A DNA stretch of 64,000 nucleotides. Source: Geobacter sp. UBA2189. GTDB lineage: Bacteria > Desulfobacterota > Desulfuromonadia > Geobacterales > Pseudopelobacteraceae. Each line of letters begins with the position of its first letter. The stretch's first letter is position 1. The position numbers and the translations under genes were made by a program. The DNA is taken from the NCBI GenBank assembly GCA_002328035.1, contig DCVL01000043.1, forward strand, positions 62,001 to 126,000. The letters run 5' to 3'. Of this stretch, positions 44,917 to 54,756 are shown piece after piece. A model generated the notes under the pieces. The model worked only from the letters and a program-made list of their open reading frames with translations. It did no database searches and had not been told where the DNA came from.

Positions 44917-45035
44917 CTTGCAAAAAGATTGTCATCCCCGAATGCCTCTATCGGGATTCCAGTTTTTTCAGTCAGTTAAAATCTGGATTTCAGTCTAAAG
45001 CTTACCGGAATGACACAATTAAGGACTTTTGCAAG
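44917..45035. mobile_element. 119-bp imperfect palindrome, MITE-like
   Basis: It is bounded by CTTGCAAAA (44917-44925) and TTTTGCAAG (45027-45035). Inside these are TTGTCATCCCCG and CCGGAATGACACAA, then CGGGATTCCAG facing CTGGATTTC. This is the pattern of the widespread GTCATTCC...GGAATGAC intergenic repeats. TTTTGCAAGTTG also occurs at 44679-44690, inverted relative to CAACTTGCAAAA at 44914-44925. No coding potential. Confidence 0.55.
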
Positions 45036-45049
45036 AGGCTCGAGATTCA

Positions 45050-46348
45050 TCATTTAGGCATAAACACAAAGACGGAGAGCGATAATGCAGCCAGTACCCA
45101 CATTCCTGCAGAGACTTCAGACCCTCGACCGGTAGAAACCTTGATTATCGGGTATGAAAGAAGGCCAGTGGTCATGCCGATGCCGATATTATAGGTAAAT
45201 ATCATAATCGTTATGGTGAGAAAGGCAGGCATTAACTCTGTATAGTCATCAAAGTCAAGCCTTGTTACAGGCTGGATCATTAATGCACCGATTATTACAA
45301 GGGCTATTCCGGCAGCATAGCTTGGCACCATGGTAAATATCGGGGCAAGAAACAGGGAGAGGCCAAATAAGATGGCTACAACCAGGGCGGTAAAACCGGT
45401 GCGGCCACCTACTGAAATCCCTGCGGCTGATTCTATATAGGCGCCTGTTGTTGTGGTTCCCAAAAGCGGAGCGATTGTAGTTGCGATAGCGTCAGCAAGC
45501 ATTGGACGTTCAATCTCAGGGAGGTTGCCATTCTTGTCCAGAAGATCGGCTCGCATTGAAAGTCCGATAAGAGTTCCAATGGTGTCAAGAAAGGCCATCA
45601 TAAAAACCACAAGGACAACAGGAAATATGCCTGGCTGCAAGGTTCCTGCAATGTCAAGCTTCATGAATATGGGTGTTATGGAGGGTGGCATGCTGACCGG
45701 TGATAATGGAAGCGGCGTCATACCGAGCAGTACGGAACCAACGGTAACGGCAACAATACCGTAAAGTATTGCGCCATTTACCTTTCTGGCCATAAGGACA
45801 ATGGTTAAAATCAGGCCGGCTGCAGCCAACAGAACGGAGGGCTGTGATATATTGCCCAGCTTTACTGGAGCCCCTGGCACCCCCAGGACTACAACACCGA
45901 TCTCGTTTAGCCCTATAAAGGTTAAAAAGAGACCGATCCCAACGGCAAAGGCAGCCTTAAGAGAGATAGGAATAGACTCGGCAAGCCAGGTTCTGACCTT
46001 AAGCAGGGTTAACAGTAAAAAGGCCAGACCTGCCCAAAATACTGCTCCTAAGGCAACCTGCCATGAATAGCCCATGCTTTTTACAACGACAAAGGCGATA
46101 AAGGCGTTTTCCGTCATATAAGGGGCAATAGCAAAGGGTCGGTTTGCCCAGAATGCCATGACAAGAGTTCCTATTACCGCAGCAATTATGGTTGCAGTCA
46201 GCTGTGCATCTTTAGGAATACCTGCAACTGCCAGTATGGATGGGTTAACAACAATAATGTAGGACATTGTCAGAAAGGTAACCAGCCCTGCAACGGTTTC
46301 CTGACGATAGGATGTGTTGTACCGGTCAAACTGGAAAAATTCCTTCAT
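45050..46348 (-). CDS. NCS2 purine permease, AzgA/PbuG type
   Basis: 432 residues with 12-14 predicted membrane helices. Family marks: FLTMSYIIVVNPSIL in the first helix, ANRPFAIAPYMTENAF, MMAFLDTIGTLIGLSM, and TTTTGAYIESAAGISVGGRTGF. Proteins of this COG2252 group import guanine, hypoxanthine or adenine with protons. Four bases separate it from hpt, which converts such bases to nucleotides, so purine salvage is likely. In the second motif the family usually has G-M-G-x-N; here PYMTEN. Confidence 0.9.
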   Translation of the reverse strand: MKEFFQFDRYNTSYRQETVAGLVTFLTMSYIIVVNPSILAVAGIPKDAQLTATIIAAVIGTLVMAFWANRPFAIAPYMTENAFIAFVVVKSMGYSWQVALGAVFWAGLAFLLLTLLKVRTWLAESIPISLKAAFAVGIGLFLTFIGLNEIGVVVLGVPGAPVKLGNISQPSVLLAAAGLILTIVLMARKVNGAILYGIVAVTVGSVLLGMTPLPLSPVSMPPSITPIFMKLDIAGTLQPGIFPVVLVVFMMAFLDTIGTLIGLSMRADLLDKNGNLPEIERPMLADAIATTIAPLLGTTTTGAYIESAAGISVGGRTGFTALVVAILFGLSLFLAPIFTMVPSYAAGIALVIIGALMIQPVTRLDFDDYTELMPAFLTITIMIFTYNIGIGMTTGLLSYPIIKVSTGRGSEVSAGMWVLAALSLSVFVFMPK

Positions 46349-46351
46349 CTG

Positions 46352-46903
46352 CTACAACCCTTTCACAGCATAGATCCCTGGGGCATTCCGCCAGAACCCC
46401 TTGTAATCAAGGCCATAACCAAACACAAACCGATCAGGTATCTCGATACCTGTGAAATCGGCCTTATAACCTGGCAAGACCTTCCGGTCGTGCTGCTTGT
46501 CGAGCAGTACAGCAGTTAACACACAGGCAGCCCCGATTTCAACACAGGTGGCAACAATAGCCTCAAGCGTAATCCCTTCATCCAGGATATCATCAACAAG
46601 CAGGACGGCACGCCCGAGAATATGTTTCGGCGGCGGTATAAGCCATTGAAGTTGGGCGCCATTCACTGCATCACCATAACGGGTTGCATGGATATATCCA
46701 ACCTCAAGCGGAAAGGAGAGCTTAGGCAGCAGTTGTCCGGTAAGAATCAAACCACCGTTCATCACAGAGAGAACCACAGGGAGACTATCTTTTAATTCGG
46801 CGGTGATCTCTGCAGCCATCTGTTCAATCGCTTCATGCAGACGCTCTGGCGTGACCAGCAGATCCGCCTCTTTCATCACCTTTTTAACATCATCAAGCTG
46901 CAT
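46352..46903 (-). CDS. hpt: Hypoxanthine (guanine) phosphoribosyltransferase
   Basis: 183 residues. Type I PRTase fold with the PRPP loop LLVDDILDEGIT at about 101-112, the flexible YGDAV segment and a C-terminal base-binding FVFGYGLDYKGFWRN. It converts hypoxanthine and guanine with PRPP to IMP and GMP. Its start overlaps the prmC stop by 11 bp, and the permease that brings in its substrate follows. Confidence 0.9.
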   Translation of the reverse strand: MQLDDVKKVMKEADLLVTPERLHEAIEQMAAEITAELKDSLPVVLSVMNGGLILTGQLLPKLSFPLEVGYIHATRYGDAVNGAQLQWLIPPPKHILGRAVLLVDDILDEGITLEAIVATCVEIGAACVLTAVLLDKQHDRKVLPGYKADFTGIEIPDRFVFGYGLDYKGFWRNAPGIYAVKGL

Positions 46904-47753
46904 GCCAGATTCCTCCTGTCACACGCAATATACCAGCGCCGTCAGGCACAGGGGCAATTGTATCAAATCCGTTTTCCGCAAGCATGGATGTTACCGAATC
47001 CGCCTGATCAAAACCGACTTCAAACAGAATAGTTCCACCAGGCATAAGATAGCCGGGCGCTTCCGTAATCATATATCTGTACGAATCAAGTCCATCCAGA
47101 CCGCCGTCAAGAGCCATCTGCGGTTCATAATCTCTCACCTCTGGCTGTAGCCCGGGCAGGTCTGCCGTGCGTATATAGGGAGGATTGGAAACTATCATAT
47201 TAAAACGACGGCCATTAACCGGCTGAAAGAATGAACCGGAGAGAAATTCAATATCTACAGAATGTTCTGCTGCGTTACGGGAGGCAACCATCAGTGCTTC
47301 TGCTGAGATATCAACAGCAGTGACAGAGGCATCTGGCAGTCGTTTTGCGAGGGCAATGGCAATGCAGCCTGATCCTGTGCCTATATCCAGAATGCTTCCG
47401 GTGGGAACCGCCCTTTTAAAGGCCTCTTCAATAAGGGTCTCTGTATCGTGACGGGGGATAAGTACCGCTGGTGAGACCTCAAGGTTCAGGCCGTCAAACT
47501 CCTGATTTTTCAGAATATACTGAAGTGGTTCTCTTTTCCCGCGCCTTGTAACCAGCAGGCAATAGGCAGCCAACTCCTTTTCCTGCAACGGCCTGTCAAA
47601 GTTCAGGTAAAGGCCAACTCGATCAAGCCCTGTAACCTCACACAAAAGCCATTCAGCCTCACGTCTGGCATTTTCAACCCCTTTTTCAGCCAGATAGCCG
47701 GTTGTCCATGCAAGGATCTTGATAGGTGTCCAGATCCCTTCAGTTTGTTTCAC
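46893..47753 (-). CDS. prmC: Release factor glutamine methyltransferase PrmC
   Basis: 286 residues from the GTG at 47753, chosen because AAGG sits six bases before it inside prfA; a longer frame runs 22 codons further into prfA. N-terminal helical domain, then a SAM methylase fold ([16 protein letters not shown]) and the catalytic NPPY in IVSNPPYIR. It methylates the Gln of the GGQ motif of release factors. Gene overlaps prfA by 14 bp. Confidence 0.92.
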   Translation of the reverse strand: MKQTEGIWTPIKILAWTTGYLAEKGVENARREAEWLLCEVTGLDRVGLYLNFDRPLQEKELAAYCLLVTRRGKREPLQYILKNQEFDGLNLEVSPAVLIPRHDTETLIEEAFKRAVPTGSILDIGTGSGCIAIALAKRLPDASVTAVDISAEALMVASRNAAEHSVDIEFLSGSFFQPVNGRRFNMIVSNPPYIRTADLPGLQPEVRDYEPQMALDGGLDGLDSYRYMITEAPGYLMPGGTILFEVGFDQADSVTSMLAENGFDTIAPVPDGAGILRVTGGIWHAA

Positions 47754-48807
47754 TTTGAGCCTTAAGAGCCTCCATCTGATAGTGTGATCTGAGAGACTCT
47801 GTAATCTCCTCGATATCACCGGCCATGATGGAGTCCAGACGATAGAGGGTAAGACCGATCCTGTGATCTGTCATCCTCCCCTGAGGGAAGTTGTAGGTGC
47901 GGATCCGCTCGGAGCGATCACCACTGCCGACCTGCTGTTTTCTATCAGCCGCCAGTTTGGCGTTCTGCTCCTGGGTGATATTATCCATTATTCGGGTTTT
48001 AAGTACCTTCATCGCCTTGGCGCGGTTCTTTATCTGGCTCCGCTCCTCCTGGCAGGCGACTATGGTGCCGGTTGGGATATGGGTGATCCTGACAGCCGAA
48101 TCGGTTGTATTTACATGCTGTCCGCCAGCTCCGGAAGAACGATATACGTCAATCTTGAGATCGTCCGGCCTTATATCTATATCAACATCTTCAGCCTCAG
48201 CCATTATGGCAACGGTACAGGCGCTGGTATGGATCCGCCCCTGAGCCTCTGTCTCCGGCACACGCTGCACACGGTGTGTGCCGGATTCATATTTGAGCTT
48301 TGCGTAGACATCCTGCCCTTCAATGGAAGCAATAACCTCTTTATAACCGCCACGTTCGGATTCTGAACAGGAAAGCATCTCAACCTTCCAGCGATTCTTT
48401 TCTGCAAAACGGGAGTACATCCTGAAAAGATCGCCGGCAAACAGAGCCGATTCATCCCCCCCTGTACCGGCACGTATCTCAAGGATGACATCTCTTGAGT
48501 CGTTCGGATCCTTTGGCAGCAGCAGAAGCTGAATCTCTGACTCCAGACGCTGTTGTTCTGCGTTAAGGTTATTCAGCTCCTCCTCCGCCATCTCCTTCAT
48601 CTCGGGGTCAAGCAGAAGTAGCTGGTTTTCCTCTATTTCTTCCAGTACCTTTTTATAATGCCTGAACGCCTCAACCAGAGGGGCGAGATCGGCATGTTCA
48701 CGAGAGAGCTTGCGAAACTCCGGCTGATTGGCTATCACGGAGGGGTCAGAAAGTAATGACTCCAGCTCCTGAAAACGTATTTCCAGATCCTCAATCTTTT
48801 CAAACAT
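47740..48807 (-). CDS. prfA: Peptide chain release factor 1
   Basis: 355 residues. The catalytic GGQ is in [17 protein letters not shown]. The stop-codon-reading tripeptide is PET in [14 protein letters not shown], of the PxT form of RF1 (UAA/UAG), not the SPF of RF2. Overlaps prmC, whose product modifies it. A TTGACA sequence on the minus strand in the divergent gap could be its -35. Confidence 0.95.
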   Translation of the reverse strand: MFEKIEDLEIRFQELESLLSDPSVIANQPEFRKLSREHADLAPLVEAFRHYKKVLEEIEENQLLLLDPEMKEMAEEELNNLNAEQQRLESEIQLLLLPKDPNDSRDVILEIRAGTGGDESALFAGDLFRMYSRFAEKNRWKVEMLSCSESERGGYKEVIASIEGQDVYAKLKYESGTHRVQRVPETEAQGRIHTSACTVAIMAEAEDVDIDIRPDDLKIDVYRSSGAGGQHVNTTDSAVRITHIPTGTIVACQEERSQIKNRAKAMKVLKTRIMDNITQEQNAKLAADRKQQVGSGDRSERIRTYNFPQGRMTDHRIGLTLYRLDSIMAGDIEEITESLRSHYQMEALKAQSETN

Positions 48808-48933
48808 CTTTAAAACCTTTCAAAACAATCTATATTCAGGAAAATTTCATTTTTCGACCTTAAGGTCTGAATTTTTGCTAATAAGCCTTATACTGTCTCT
48901 GTTTGTCAAGCGTTCAATCTATCCTTTTCCGGC

Positions 48934-48962
48934 TTGTATTAAAGCAGCTAAAAGTGTTATCA
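48934..48962 (+). promoter_or_regulatory. Sigma-70-like promoter of trpB
   Basis: TTGTAT (48934-48939) and TTATCA (48957-48962) with a 17-bp spacer, about 40 bp before the ATG. A perfect 12-bp palindrome, GACCTTAAGGTC, lies further upstream at 48856-48867 between the divergent prfA and trpB genes. Confidence 0.45.
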
Positions 48963-49003
48963 GATCCTTATCATCTGCATACAAATACCTATAGAGGATT
49001 GAC

Positions 49004-50194
49004 ATGACACAACCTGATAAACGTGGTCACTTTGGAATACACGGCGGGCGCTATGTACCTGAAACACTTATGCCTGCCCTTAAAGAACTGGAGCAGGCAT
49101 ATGCGCACTACAAAAACGATCGAGAGTTCAGGCAGGAGTTCCGCTACTACCTCCAAAATTACGTCGGACGCCCCTCTCCACTGTATTTTGCAGAAAAACT
49201 TACCCGCCAGCTTGGTGGCGCAAAGATCTATCTGAAGCGTGAAGATCTGAATCACACCGGAGCACATAAGGTCAATAACACTATCGGCCAGGGTTTACTC
49301 GCCAGAAGGATGAAGAAAGAACGTGTAATCGCCGAAACCGGAGCCGGTCAGCATGGTGTTGCAACCGCAACAATAGCCGCGCTTTTCGGCATGTCATGTG
49401 AAGTATTTATGGGTGAAGAAGATATCCGGCGCCAGGCATTGAACGTTTTCAGGATGAAGCTTCTGGGAGCCACCGTCACCCCTGTAACTGCCGGTACAGC
49501 CACACTAAAGGATGCCATGAACGAGGCTCTGCGTGACTGGGTTACAAATATCAGGAACACCTTCTATGTAATCGGTACGGTTGCTGGACCGCACCCTTAT
49601 CCTATGATGGTCAGGGACTTTCAGGCAGTTATCGGAACCGAGGCCAAAAGCCAGCACAAAAAGGTTGAAGGACGTCTACCCGATCTGCTGATAGCATGCG
49701 TAGGCGGCGGAAGCAATGCCATGGGGCTCTTCTACCCCTTCATAAAAGACAGCTCGGTCAGGATGATAGGTGTTGAGGCCGCCGGCCATGGGATAGAAAC
49801 CGGCGCTCATGCCGCTCCATTATGCGCTGGCAGCCCTGGCATACTCCACGGTCAGCGGAGCTACCTGCTACAGGATGCAGATGGACAGGTTGCCAATGCC
49901 CATTCGATTTCAGCTGGTCTTGATTATCCGGGTGTCGGCCCTGAACATGCATGGCTAAAGGATATTGGGCGAGCAGAATATGTCTCCGTTACAGATGATG
50001 AAGCACTTGAAGCCTTTAAGCGGTTAACTGTTGAAGAAGGGATAATGCCAGCCCTTGAATCATCTCATGCCATTGCTTATACAATAAAGATTGCTCCGAC
50101 GTTGCCAAAGGACAAGACTATCATAGTAAATCTGTCCGGTCGGGGGGACAAGGATATCCATACGGTGGCAGATGCGTTGGGAGTAAAATTTTAA
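49004..50194 (+). CDS. trpB: Tryptophan synthase beta chain
   Basis: 396 residues. PLP-dependent; joins indole and serine to form tryptophan. PLP Lys89 in HTGAHKVNN, the phosphate-binding GGGSNAMG, and the substrate loop [10 protein letters not shown]. Length is normal for TrpB1. No trpA or other trp gene is adjacent, and a terminator follows at once, so it is a single-gene unit. It may work with a TrpA encoded elsewhere. Confidence 0.95.
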   Translation: MTQPDKRGHFGIHGGRYVPETLMPALKELEQAYAHYKNDREFRQEFRYYLQNYVGRPSPLYFAEKLTRQLGGAKIYLKREDLNHTGAHKVNNTIGQGLLARRMKKERVIAETGAGQHGVATATIAALFGMSCEVFMGEEDIRRQALNVFRMKLLGATVTPVTAGTATLKDAMNEALRDWVTNIRNTFYVIGTVAGPHPYPMMVRDFQAVIGTEAKSQHKKVEGRLPDLLIACVGGGSNAMGLFYPFIKDSSVRMIGVEAAGHGIETGAHAAPLCAGSPGILHGQRSYLLQDADGQVANAHSISAGLDYPGVGPEHAWLKDIGRAEYVSVTDDEALEAFKRLTVEEGIMPALESSHAIAYTIKIAPTLPKDKTIIVNLSGRGDKDIHTVADALGVKF

Positions 50195-50223
50195 TCTGGT
50201 TTTATAACTGTTTAAGTAAGACT

Positions 50224-50249
50224 AAAGCCGCGATTTAGCGGCTTTTTTT
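50224..50249 (+). terminator. Intrinsic terminator of trpB
   Basis: Perfect 8-bp stem AAAGCCGC (50224-50231) with GCGGCTTT (50238-50245), loop GATTTA, and a run of seven T to 50249. Confidence 0.92.
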
Positions 50250-50317
50250 GTTGACGCGCAGAGCATGTTCAGGTATCTAGCAAAAACTCGTTTTATTTTT
50301 AATTGGAGGATAGAACC

Positions 50318-51319
50318 ATGCATCTGGTAGAACAAATCAAGGAAAAAGCCCGCAAAAACCTGCAAACCATCGTCCTGCCGGAAAGCTATGATGAGCGGAT
50401 GCTTTACGCAGCTGAGAAGATCCTAAAAGAGGGGCTGGCAAAGCTCGTTATTTTGGGTAACCCTGCAAAGATTCAGGCTGAAGCCGTAGAAAAGGGGATT
50501 AACCTTTCCGGAGTTGAACTGCTTAACCCTGCAAACTCGCCAAAACTGGAACAGTACGTGGCCGATTTTGTTGAACTGCGCAAATCAAAAGGGATGACTC
50601 CCGATGAAGCCAAAAAACTTCTGACCGCAGATGACAACCTCTACTATGCCGGTATGATGGTTAAAAACGGGGATGCGGGCGGAGAAGTGGCCGGAGCCAC
50701 AGGAACCACCGGAAATGTCTTGAAGGCCGCATTCCAGACCGTTGGGCCTGCTGCCGGGATCAAGACCGTTTCCTCATTTTTTCTGATGATCACCAAGACC
50801 CCAAGTTTTGGTGAAAACGGCATACTGCTGTTTGCAGACTGTGCAGTTAACCCCAATCCTGATTCACAGGCACTGGCCGAGATAGCCGTTGCCACCGCCG
50901 GTAACTGCAAGGCGTTTCTCGATGTAGAGGCAAGGGTCGGGATGCTCTCCTTCTCAACCAAAGGGAGCGCTGCTCATGCCGATATAGACAAGGTAACAAA
51001 GGCAGTTGAGATCGCCAAAAGCATAAAACCTGATATCCAGATTGACGGTGAACTACAGGCAGATGCGGCGCTTTTACCAAAGGTTGGTGACAAAAAGGCA
51101 CCAGGCAGCCCCGTTGCAGGCAAGGCCAACGTGCTGATATTCCCTGACCTGGATGCTGGCAACATCGCGTATAAGCTGGTTGAAAGGGTAGCTGGAGCTG
51201 AAGCAGTCGGCCCGATAATCCAGGGATTGGCAAAACCGGTCAACGACCTCTCTCGTGGCTGTTCAGTGGATGATATCGTAAACGTTGTAGCAATTACGGC
51301 GGTACAGGCAGGAGCCTGA
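50318..51319 (+). CDS. pta: Phosphate acetyltransferase
   Basis: 333 residues from the ATG at 50318, seven bases after GGAGGA; a TTG at 50303 overlaps that ribosome site and is not the start. PTA_PTB fold: IVLPESYDERML, GATGTTGNVLKAAFQ, LFADCAVNPNPD, FSTKGSA, LQADAALLP and ANVLIFPDLDAGNIAYKL. Interconverts acetyl-CoA and acetyl phosphate. The length is that of the short, single-domain form. No ackA adjacent. Confidence 0.93.
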   Translation: MHLVEQIKEKARKNLQTIVLPESYDERMLYAAEKILKEGLAKLVILGNPAKIQAEAVEKGINLSGVELLNPANSPKLEQYVADFVELRKSKGMTPDEAKKLLTADDNLYYAGMMVKNGDAGGEVAGATGTTGNVLKAAFQTVGPAAGIKTVSSFFLMITKTPSFGENGILLFADCAVNPNPDSQALAEIAVATAGNCKAFLDVEARVGMLSFSTKGSAAHADIDKVTKAVEIAKSIKPDIQIDGELQADAALLPKVGDKKAPGSPVAGKANVLIFPDLDAGNIAYKLVERVAGAEAVGPIIQGLAKPVNDLSRGCSVDDIVNVVAITAVQAGA

Positions 51320-51338
51320 AAAACAGAGATTAAAAAAG

Positions 51339-51385
51339 AAACGCCTGTTCCTCTGCTTATAACTTACGGGGATCAGGCGTTTTTT
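51339..51385. terminator. Bidirectional terminator between pta and lon
   Basis: AAACGCCTG (51339-51347) pairs with CAGGCGTTT (51374-51382); further pairs TCC/GGA lie inside a one-base mismatch. T-run to the right and A-run (51331-51337) to the left serve both convergent genes. Confidence 0.85.
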
Positions 51386-51388
51386 GTT

Positions 51389-53839
51389 TCAGGCCGATAT
51401 CTCTTTACTCGGTCTGACCACAACCTTTGGAGTTGGCGCTTTGGCCTTTGCCTTTTGGGGGGGTGGCGGATATTTTTCAAGAGCCAGCTTCAGGACTTCA
51501 TCAATCTCCCTTACAGGCACTATTCTGACCTTCTTCTGCATCTCCTTCGCTATATCCTCAAGATCCTTCTTGTTCTGCTCAGGTATAATAACCGTTTTCA
51601 TGCCAGCTCTTACTGCAGCAAGGATCTTTTCTTTCAATCCGCCTATAGGCATAACCTTACCACGGAGCGAGAATTCACCTGTCATTGCCACATCTTTACG
51701 CACCGGTATCCTCGTCAGCACAGAAACCAGGGCTGTTACCATGGCACAACCTGCCGACGGGCCATCCTTTGGCACTGCTCCAGCAGGCACATGGACATGG
51801 ATCTCATGGTCCTGGAACCATTCCGGTGCAATCCTGAATTCATCTGCATGAGAACGGATGTAAGCCAATGCGGCCTGTACCGATTCCTTCATCACATCGC
51901 CCAACTGGCCGGTAAGTGTAAGTCCGCCCTTCCCCTGCATGGTTGTCGCCTCTATATGCAGCACCTCTCCTCCAACCGATGTCCAGGCTAGACCGTTAAC
52001 AACTCCGACCTCATTCCTTTCCATCTCGTCGTCACGAAGATATTTGGCTGCTCCAAGATATGTGGCTACCGCAGCTGGTGTAATCTTTATCTGACGTTTA
52101 TGTCCCTCTGCAATCTTTCTGGCCACCTTGCGACAGATATTGCCAATCTCACGCTCAAGGTTACGCAGACCTGCCTCTCGGGTATATTTGGCGATTATCT
52201 CCTTTACAGCCTCTTCCTCAAACAGGATCTGTTTTGACTTAAGACCGTTATCCTTAAGCTGACGGGGGAGCAGATAACGGGTGGCTATCTCAAGCTTCTC
52301 CTCCTCGGTGTAACCTGGGATATTTATTATCTCCATCCGGTCATACAGGGCCGAAGGTATAGGGTCGCTGTGGTTTGCAGTTGCCACAAACAGGACATTG
52401 GAGAGGTCAAACGGAATATTTACATAGTGATCGGAAAATGAATTGTTCTGCTGGGGATCAAGAACCTCAAGCAGCGCCGCAGAGGGATCCCCCTTGTAAT
52501 CGTATCCCATCTTGTCAAGCTCATCCAGCATGAATACAGGGTTTTTCGAGCCCGCCTGCTTCATCCCCTGGATTATCCTGCCTGGCAAGGCACCGAGATA
52601 GGTTCTTCGATGCCCTCTTATCTCCGCCTCGTCACGTACTCCACCCAAAGATATCCTGACAAATTTGCGCCCCAGTGAACGGGCAATGGACTTGCCAAGC
52701 GATGTCTTGCCAACACCTGGTGGGCCGACAAAACAGAGTATTGGCCCCTTCATCTTCTTGTTCAGTTTTCGCACGGCGAGAAACTCAAGGATCCTGTCCT
52801 TTACCTTGTCAAGATAGGAGTGATCTTCATCCAGGATCTTTTTTGCCCTTATGATATCGAGAGAGTCACGTGTGGTCTTTGACCATGGAATATCTATAAG
52901 CCAGTCAAGATATGTACGTATTACCCCCGCTTCACCAGAATCACCATGCATCCTCTCCAGACGCCCCAACTGTTTAAGAGCCTCCTTCTGTGCCGCCTCC
53001 GGCATTTTGGCCGACTCAATGGATTTGCGCAACTCCTCCAGCTCTTCCTTGCCGTCGTTATCCCCCAACTCATGCTGAATAGCCTTCATCTGCTCACGCA
53101 GATAGTATTCCTTCTGATTCTTGCCCATTTCCTCACGGGCGGCGTTCTGAATCTGCGCCTGCACAGAGAGCATCTCATGTTCACGAGCAAGCAACTCATT
53201 TACCTTGGTCAAACGAACGACAGGATCTTCGATTTCCAGCAGCATCTGTGCCTCGGCAAGTTTCAGACCGAGGTTGCTGGCTATAAGATCGGCCATACTG
53301 CCCGGATCCGATATGTTCTCAAGTATGGCCATTACTTCCGGCGATATCTGCTTGCCAAGTTCTGAGATCTTGGTCAACTGCTCTCTTACTGTTCGTATAA
53401 GCGCCTCTGTTTCAAGGGTGTCTGGCGCGGCAGGCTCGACAAGACGTTCTATCCGGACTGTATGAAACGGGATCTCCTCCAAAAATTCGGTTATTCTGGC
53501 CTTAAGCAGACCTTGAACCAGTATTTTGACTCGTCCGTCCGGCAGCTTGAGCATTCTCATGATCATAGCCACTGTCCCTACAGAATATATCTTGTCAGGT
53601 GTAGGATCCTCTTCGCCAATGTCGTGCTGTGTTGCCAGCATGATCATACGGTCTCCGGACAGAGCCTGATCCACCGCCTTTATTGACATTTCCCTCCCTA
53701 CAAACAGCGGAATGATCATAAACGGATATACAACAACATCGCGAATCGGCAATAATGGCAATGATTCAGGGAGCTTAAGCTCCTCCTCAGCCACTATTAT
53801 CGGATCACTGTTTTTCTGTTCCTTCGAAGACTTGCTCAC
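51389..53839 (-). CDS. lon: ATP-dependent protease Lon
   Basis: 816 residues from the GTG at 53839, seven bases after AGGAG; the 11-codon upstream extension lies within hsp20. LonN substrate domain (LPLLPIRDVVVYPFMIIPL), long coiled coil (EYYLREQMKAIQHELG), AAA+ with GPPGVGKTSLGK and the Walker B FMLDELDKMG, and protease domain with catalytic Ser in KDGPSAGCAM and Lys in the GLKEKILAA region. Degrades damaged proteins. Gene overlaps hsp20 by 35 bp, so the two heat-shock products are made together. Confidence 0.95.
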   Translation of the reverse strand: MSKSSKEQKNSDPIIVAEEELKLPESLPLLPIRDVVVYPFMIIPLFVGREMSIKAVDQALSGDRMIMLATQHDIGEEDPTPDKIYSVGTVAMIMRMLKLPDGRVKILVQGLLKARITEFLEEIPFHTVRIERLVEPAAPDTLETEALIRTVREQLTKISELGKQISPEVMAILENISDPGSMADLIASNLGLKLAEAQMLLEIEDPVVRLTKVNELLAREHEMLSVQAQIQNAAREEMGKNQKEYYLREQMKAIQHELGDNDGKEELEELRKSIESAKMPEAAQKEALKQLGRLERMHGDSGEAGVIRTYLDWLIDIPWSKTTRDSLDIIRAKKILDEDHSYLDKVKDRILEFLAVRKLNKKMKGPILCFVGPPGVGKTSLGKSIARSLGRKFVRISLGGVRDEAEIRGHRRTYLGALPGRIIQGMKQAGSKNPVFMLDELDKMGYDYKGDPSAALLEVLDPQQNNSFSDHYVNIPFDLSNVLFVATANHSDPIPSALYDRMEIINIPGYTEEEKLEIATRYLLPRQLKDNGLKSKQILFEEEAVKEIIAKYTREAGLRNLEREIGNICRKVARKIAEGHKRQIKITPAAVATYLGAAKYLRDDEMERNEVGVVNGLAWTSVGGEVLHIEATTMQGKGGLTLTGQLGDVMKESVQAALAYIRSHADEFRIAPEWFQDHEIHVHVPAGAVPKDGPSAGCAMVTALVSVLTRIPVRKDVAMTGEFSLRGKVMPIGGLKEKILAAVRAGMKTVIIPEQNKKDLEDIAKEMQKKVRIVPVREIDEVLKLALEKYPPPPQKAKAKAPTPKVVVRPSKEISA

Positions 53840-54278
53840 TCTTTGACTCCTTGATAAATATACGACGTTCATGCCCTTTTGGGCAGATAATCCTCAAAAC
53901 TCCTCGACTGTATTCAGCATGTATATGTGCAGGATCCACCATGTCAGGTAACCTGACCGTACGGCGCAGCTTCCCGAAATGGCGTTCAAGACAGTGATAA
54001 CGGAGATTTTCAACCGGCGGTTCAGCCTGCTTTTCGACCTGAATCACGCAAACCATACCGGACTGCGTAAGGTTTATATCAGACACCTCAAGACCTGGCA
54101 AATCAAGTTCCATGACAAGATTATGTTCTGTCTCATACATATCCATCGCAACTGTCAGGCCGCCCTCATCCTCTGCAGCAAGTCGCGGATCCAGTGTTCG
54201 CAATAATGAGCGTACCTCGTCAAGATGACGATTATACTGTCCTGCAAATGATGGTTTTCCACCACCTGAAAGTGGCAT
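53805..54278 (-). CDS. Small heat-shock protein, Hsp20/alpha-crystallin family
   Basis: 157 residues from the ATG at 54278, which follows AGGTG. The frame can be extended to a GTG at 54353, but that lies inside the likely promoter and has no ribosome site. Alpha-crystallin domain from about residue 45 (VAMDMYETEHNLVMELDLPGLE) to the A-x-x-x-n-GVLxI motif (HAEYSRGVLRIICPK). Binds unfolding proteins; pairs with Lon, whose gene overlaps it. Confidence 0.88.
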   Translation of the reverse strand: MPLSGGGKPSFAGQYNRHLDEVRSLLRTLDPRLAAEDEGGLTVAMDMYETEHNLVMELDLPGLEVSDINLTQSGMVCVIQVEKQAEPPVENLRYHCLERHFGKLRRTVRLPDMVDPAHIHAEYSRGVLRIICPKGHERRIFIKESKSEQVFEGTEKQ

Positions 54279-54337
54279 GTTTTCACCTGCTGCACAAAAG
54301 TTTAAGAGGGAGTAGGAAGGGTCTGATGCGTGTTTCA

Positions 54338-54366
54338 GATCTAACCATTCCACAAGCGAAAGTCAA
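54338..54366 (-). promoter_or_regulatory. Promoter candidate for hsp20-lon
   Basis: Minus strand TTGACT (54361-54366) and TAGATC (54338-54343), 17 bp apart. It supports the downstream ATG of hsp20. Confidence 0.4.
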
Positions 54367-54459
54367 GTGAGATAGCCAGATTAAGTCCAAAATGGATTGA
54401 CATGGCAACCAGTTTTAGTAATAGATATAAGAAAAAGCAGTTAAAAGGAGTCAGTGTAC

Positions 54460-54669
54460 ATGGAACTGAAAACAAAGATCTGGATGACTGGAGCGCTTGA
54501 GTGGTTCGGCTATATAGGTGATGAAGAGGTTTTTCTTGGCAAGCGAAATTTTCCTGTACCTATTGATGAAGGGGATGAGTGGACTGCTGAAAGCGGTGAC
54601 ATATTCAAGGTTATCGATGGTTCTATAACCAGGACAGGTCATACCGAACCACCACAGCGATACTGGTAA
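54460..54669 (+). CDS. Small protein of unknown function
   Basis: 69 residues from the ATG at 54460, nine bases after AAAAGGAG; a GTG at 54454 is too close to that site. Composition is acidic and aromatic (GALEWFGYIGDEEVFLG, then GDEWTAESGDIFKVIDG), likely a small beta-rich cytosolic protein. It stands alone between the divergent hsp20 and the convergent cobC. I do not recognise the family. Confidence 0.65.
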   Translation: MELKTKIWMTGALEWFGYIGDEEVFLGKRNFPVPIDEGDEWTAESGDIFKVIDGSITRTGHTEPPQRYW

Positions 54670-54756
54670 GAAGCAAATCCAAACCAGATTTTAAGGTTGA
54701 GCTACCTGCCCCCACCTCAATCTGTGGGGGATCGGTAACGTCGCTCCAAAGCCGGA

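Noticed and set aside
54709..54730. CCCCCAC/GTGGGGG hairpin as terminator of cobC
   Set aside because: Stable stem but no T-run on either strand; mentioned only as a hairpin.
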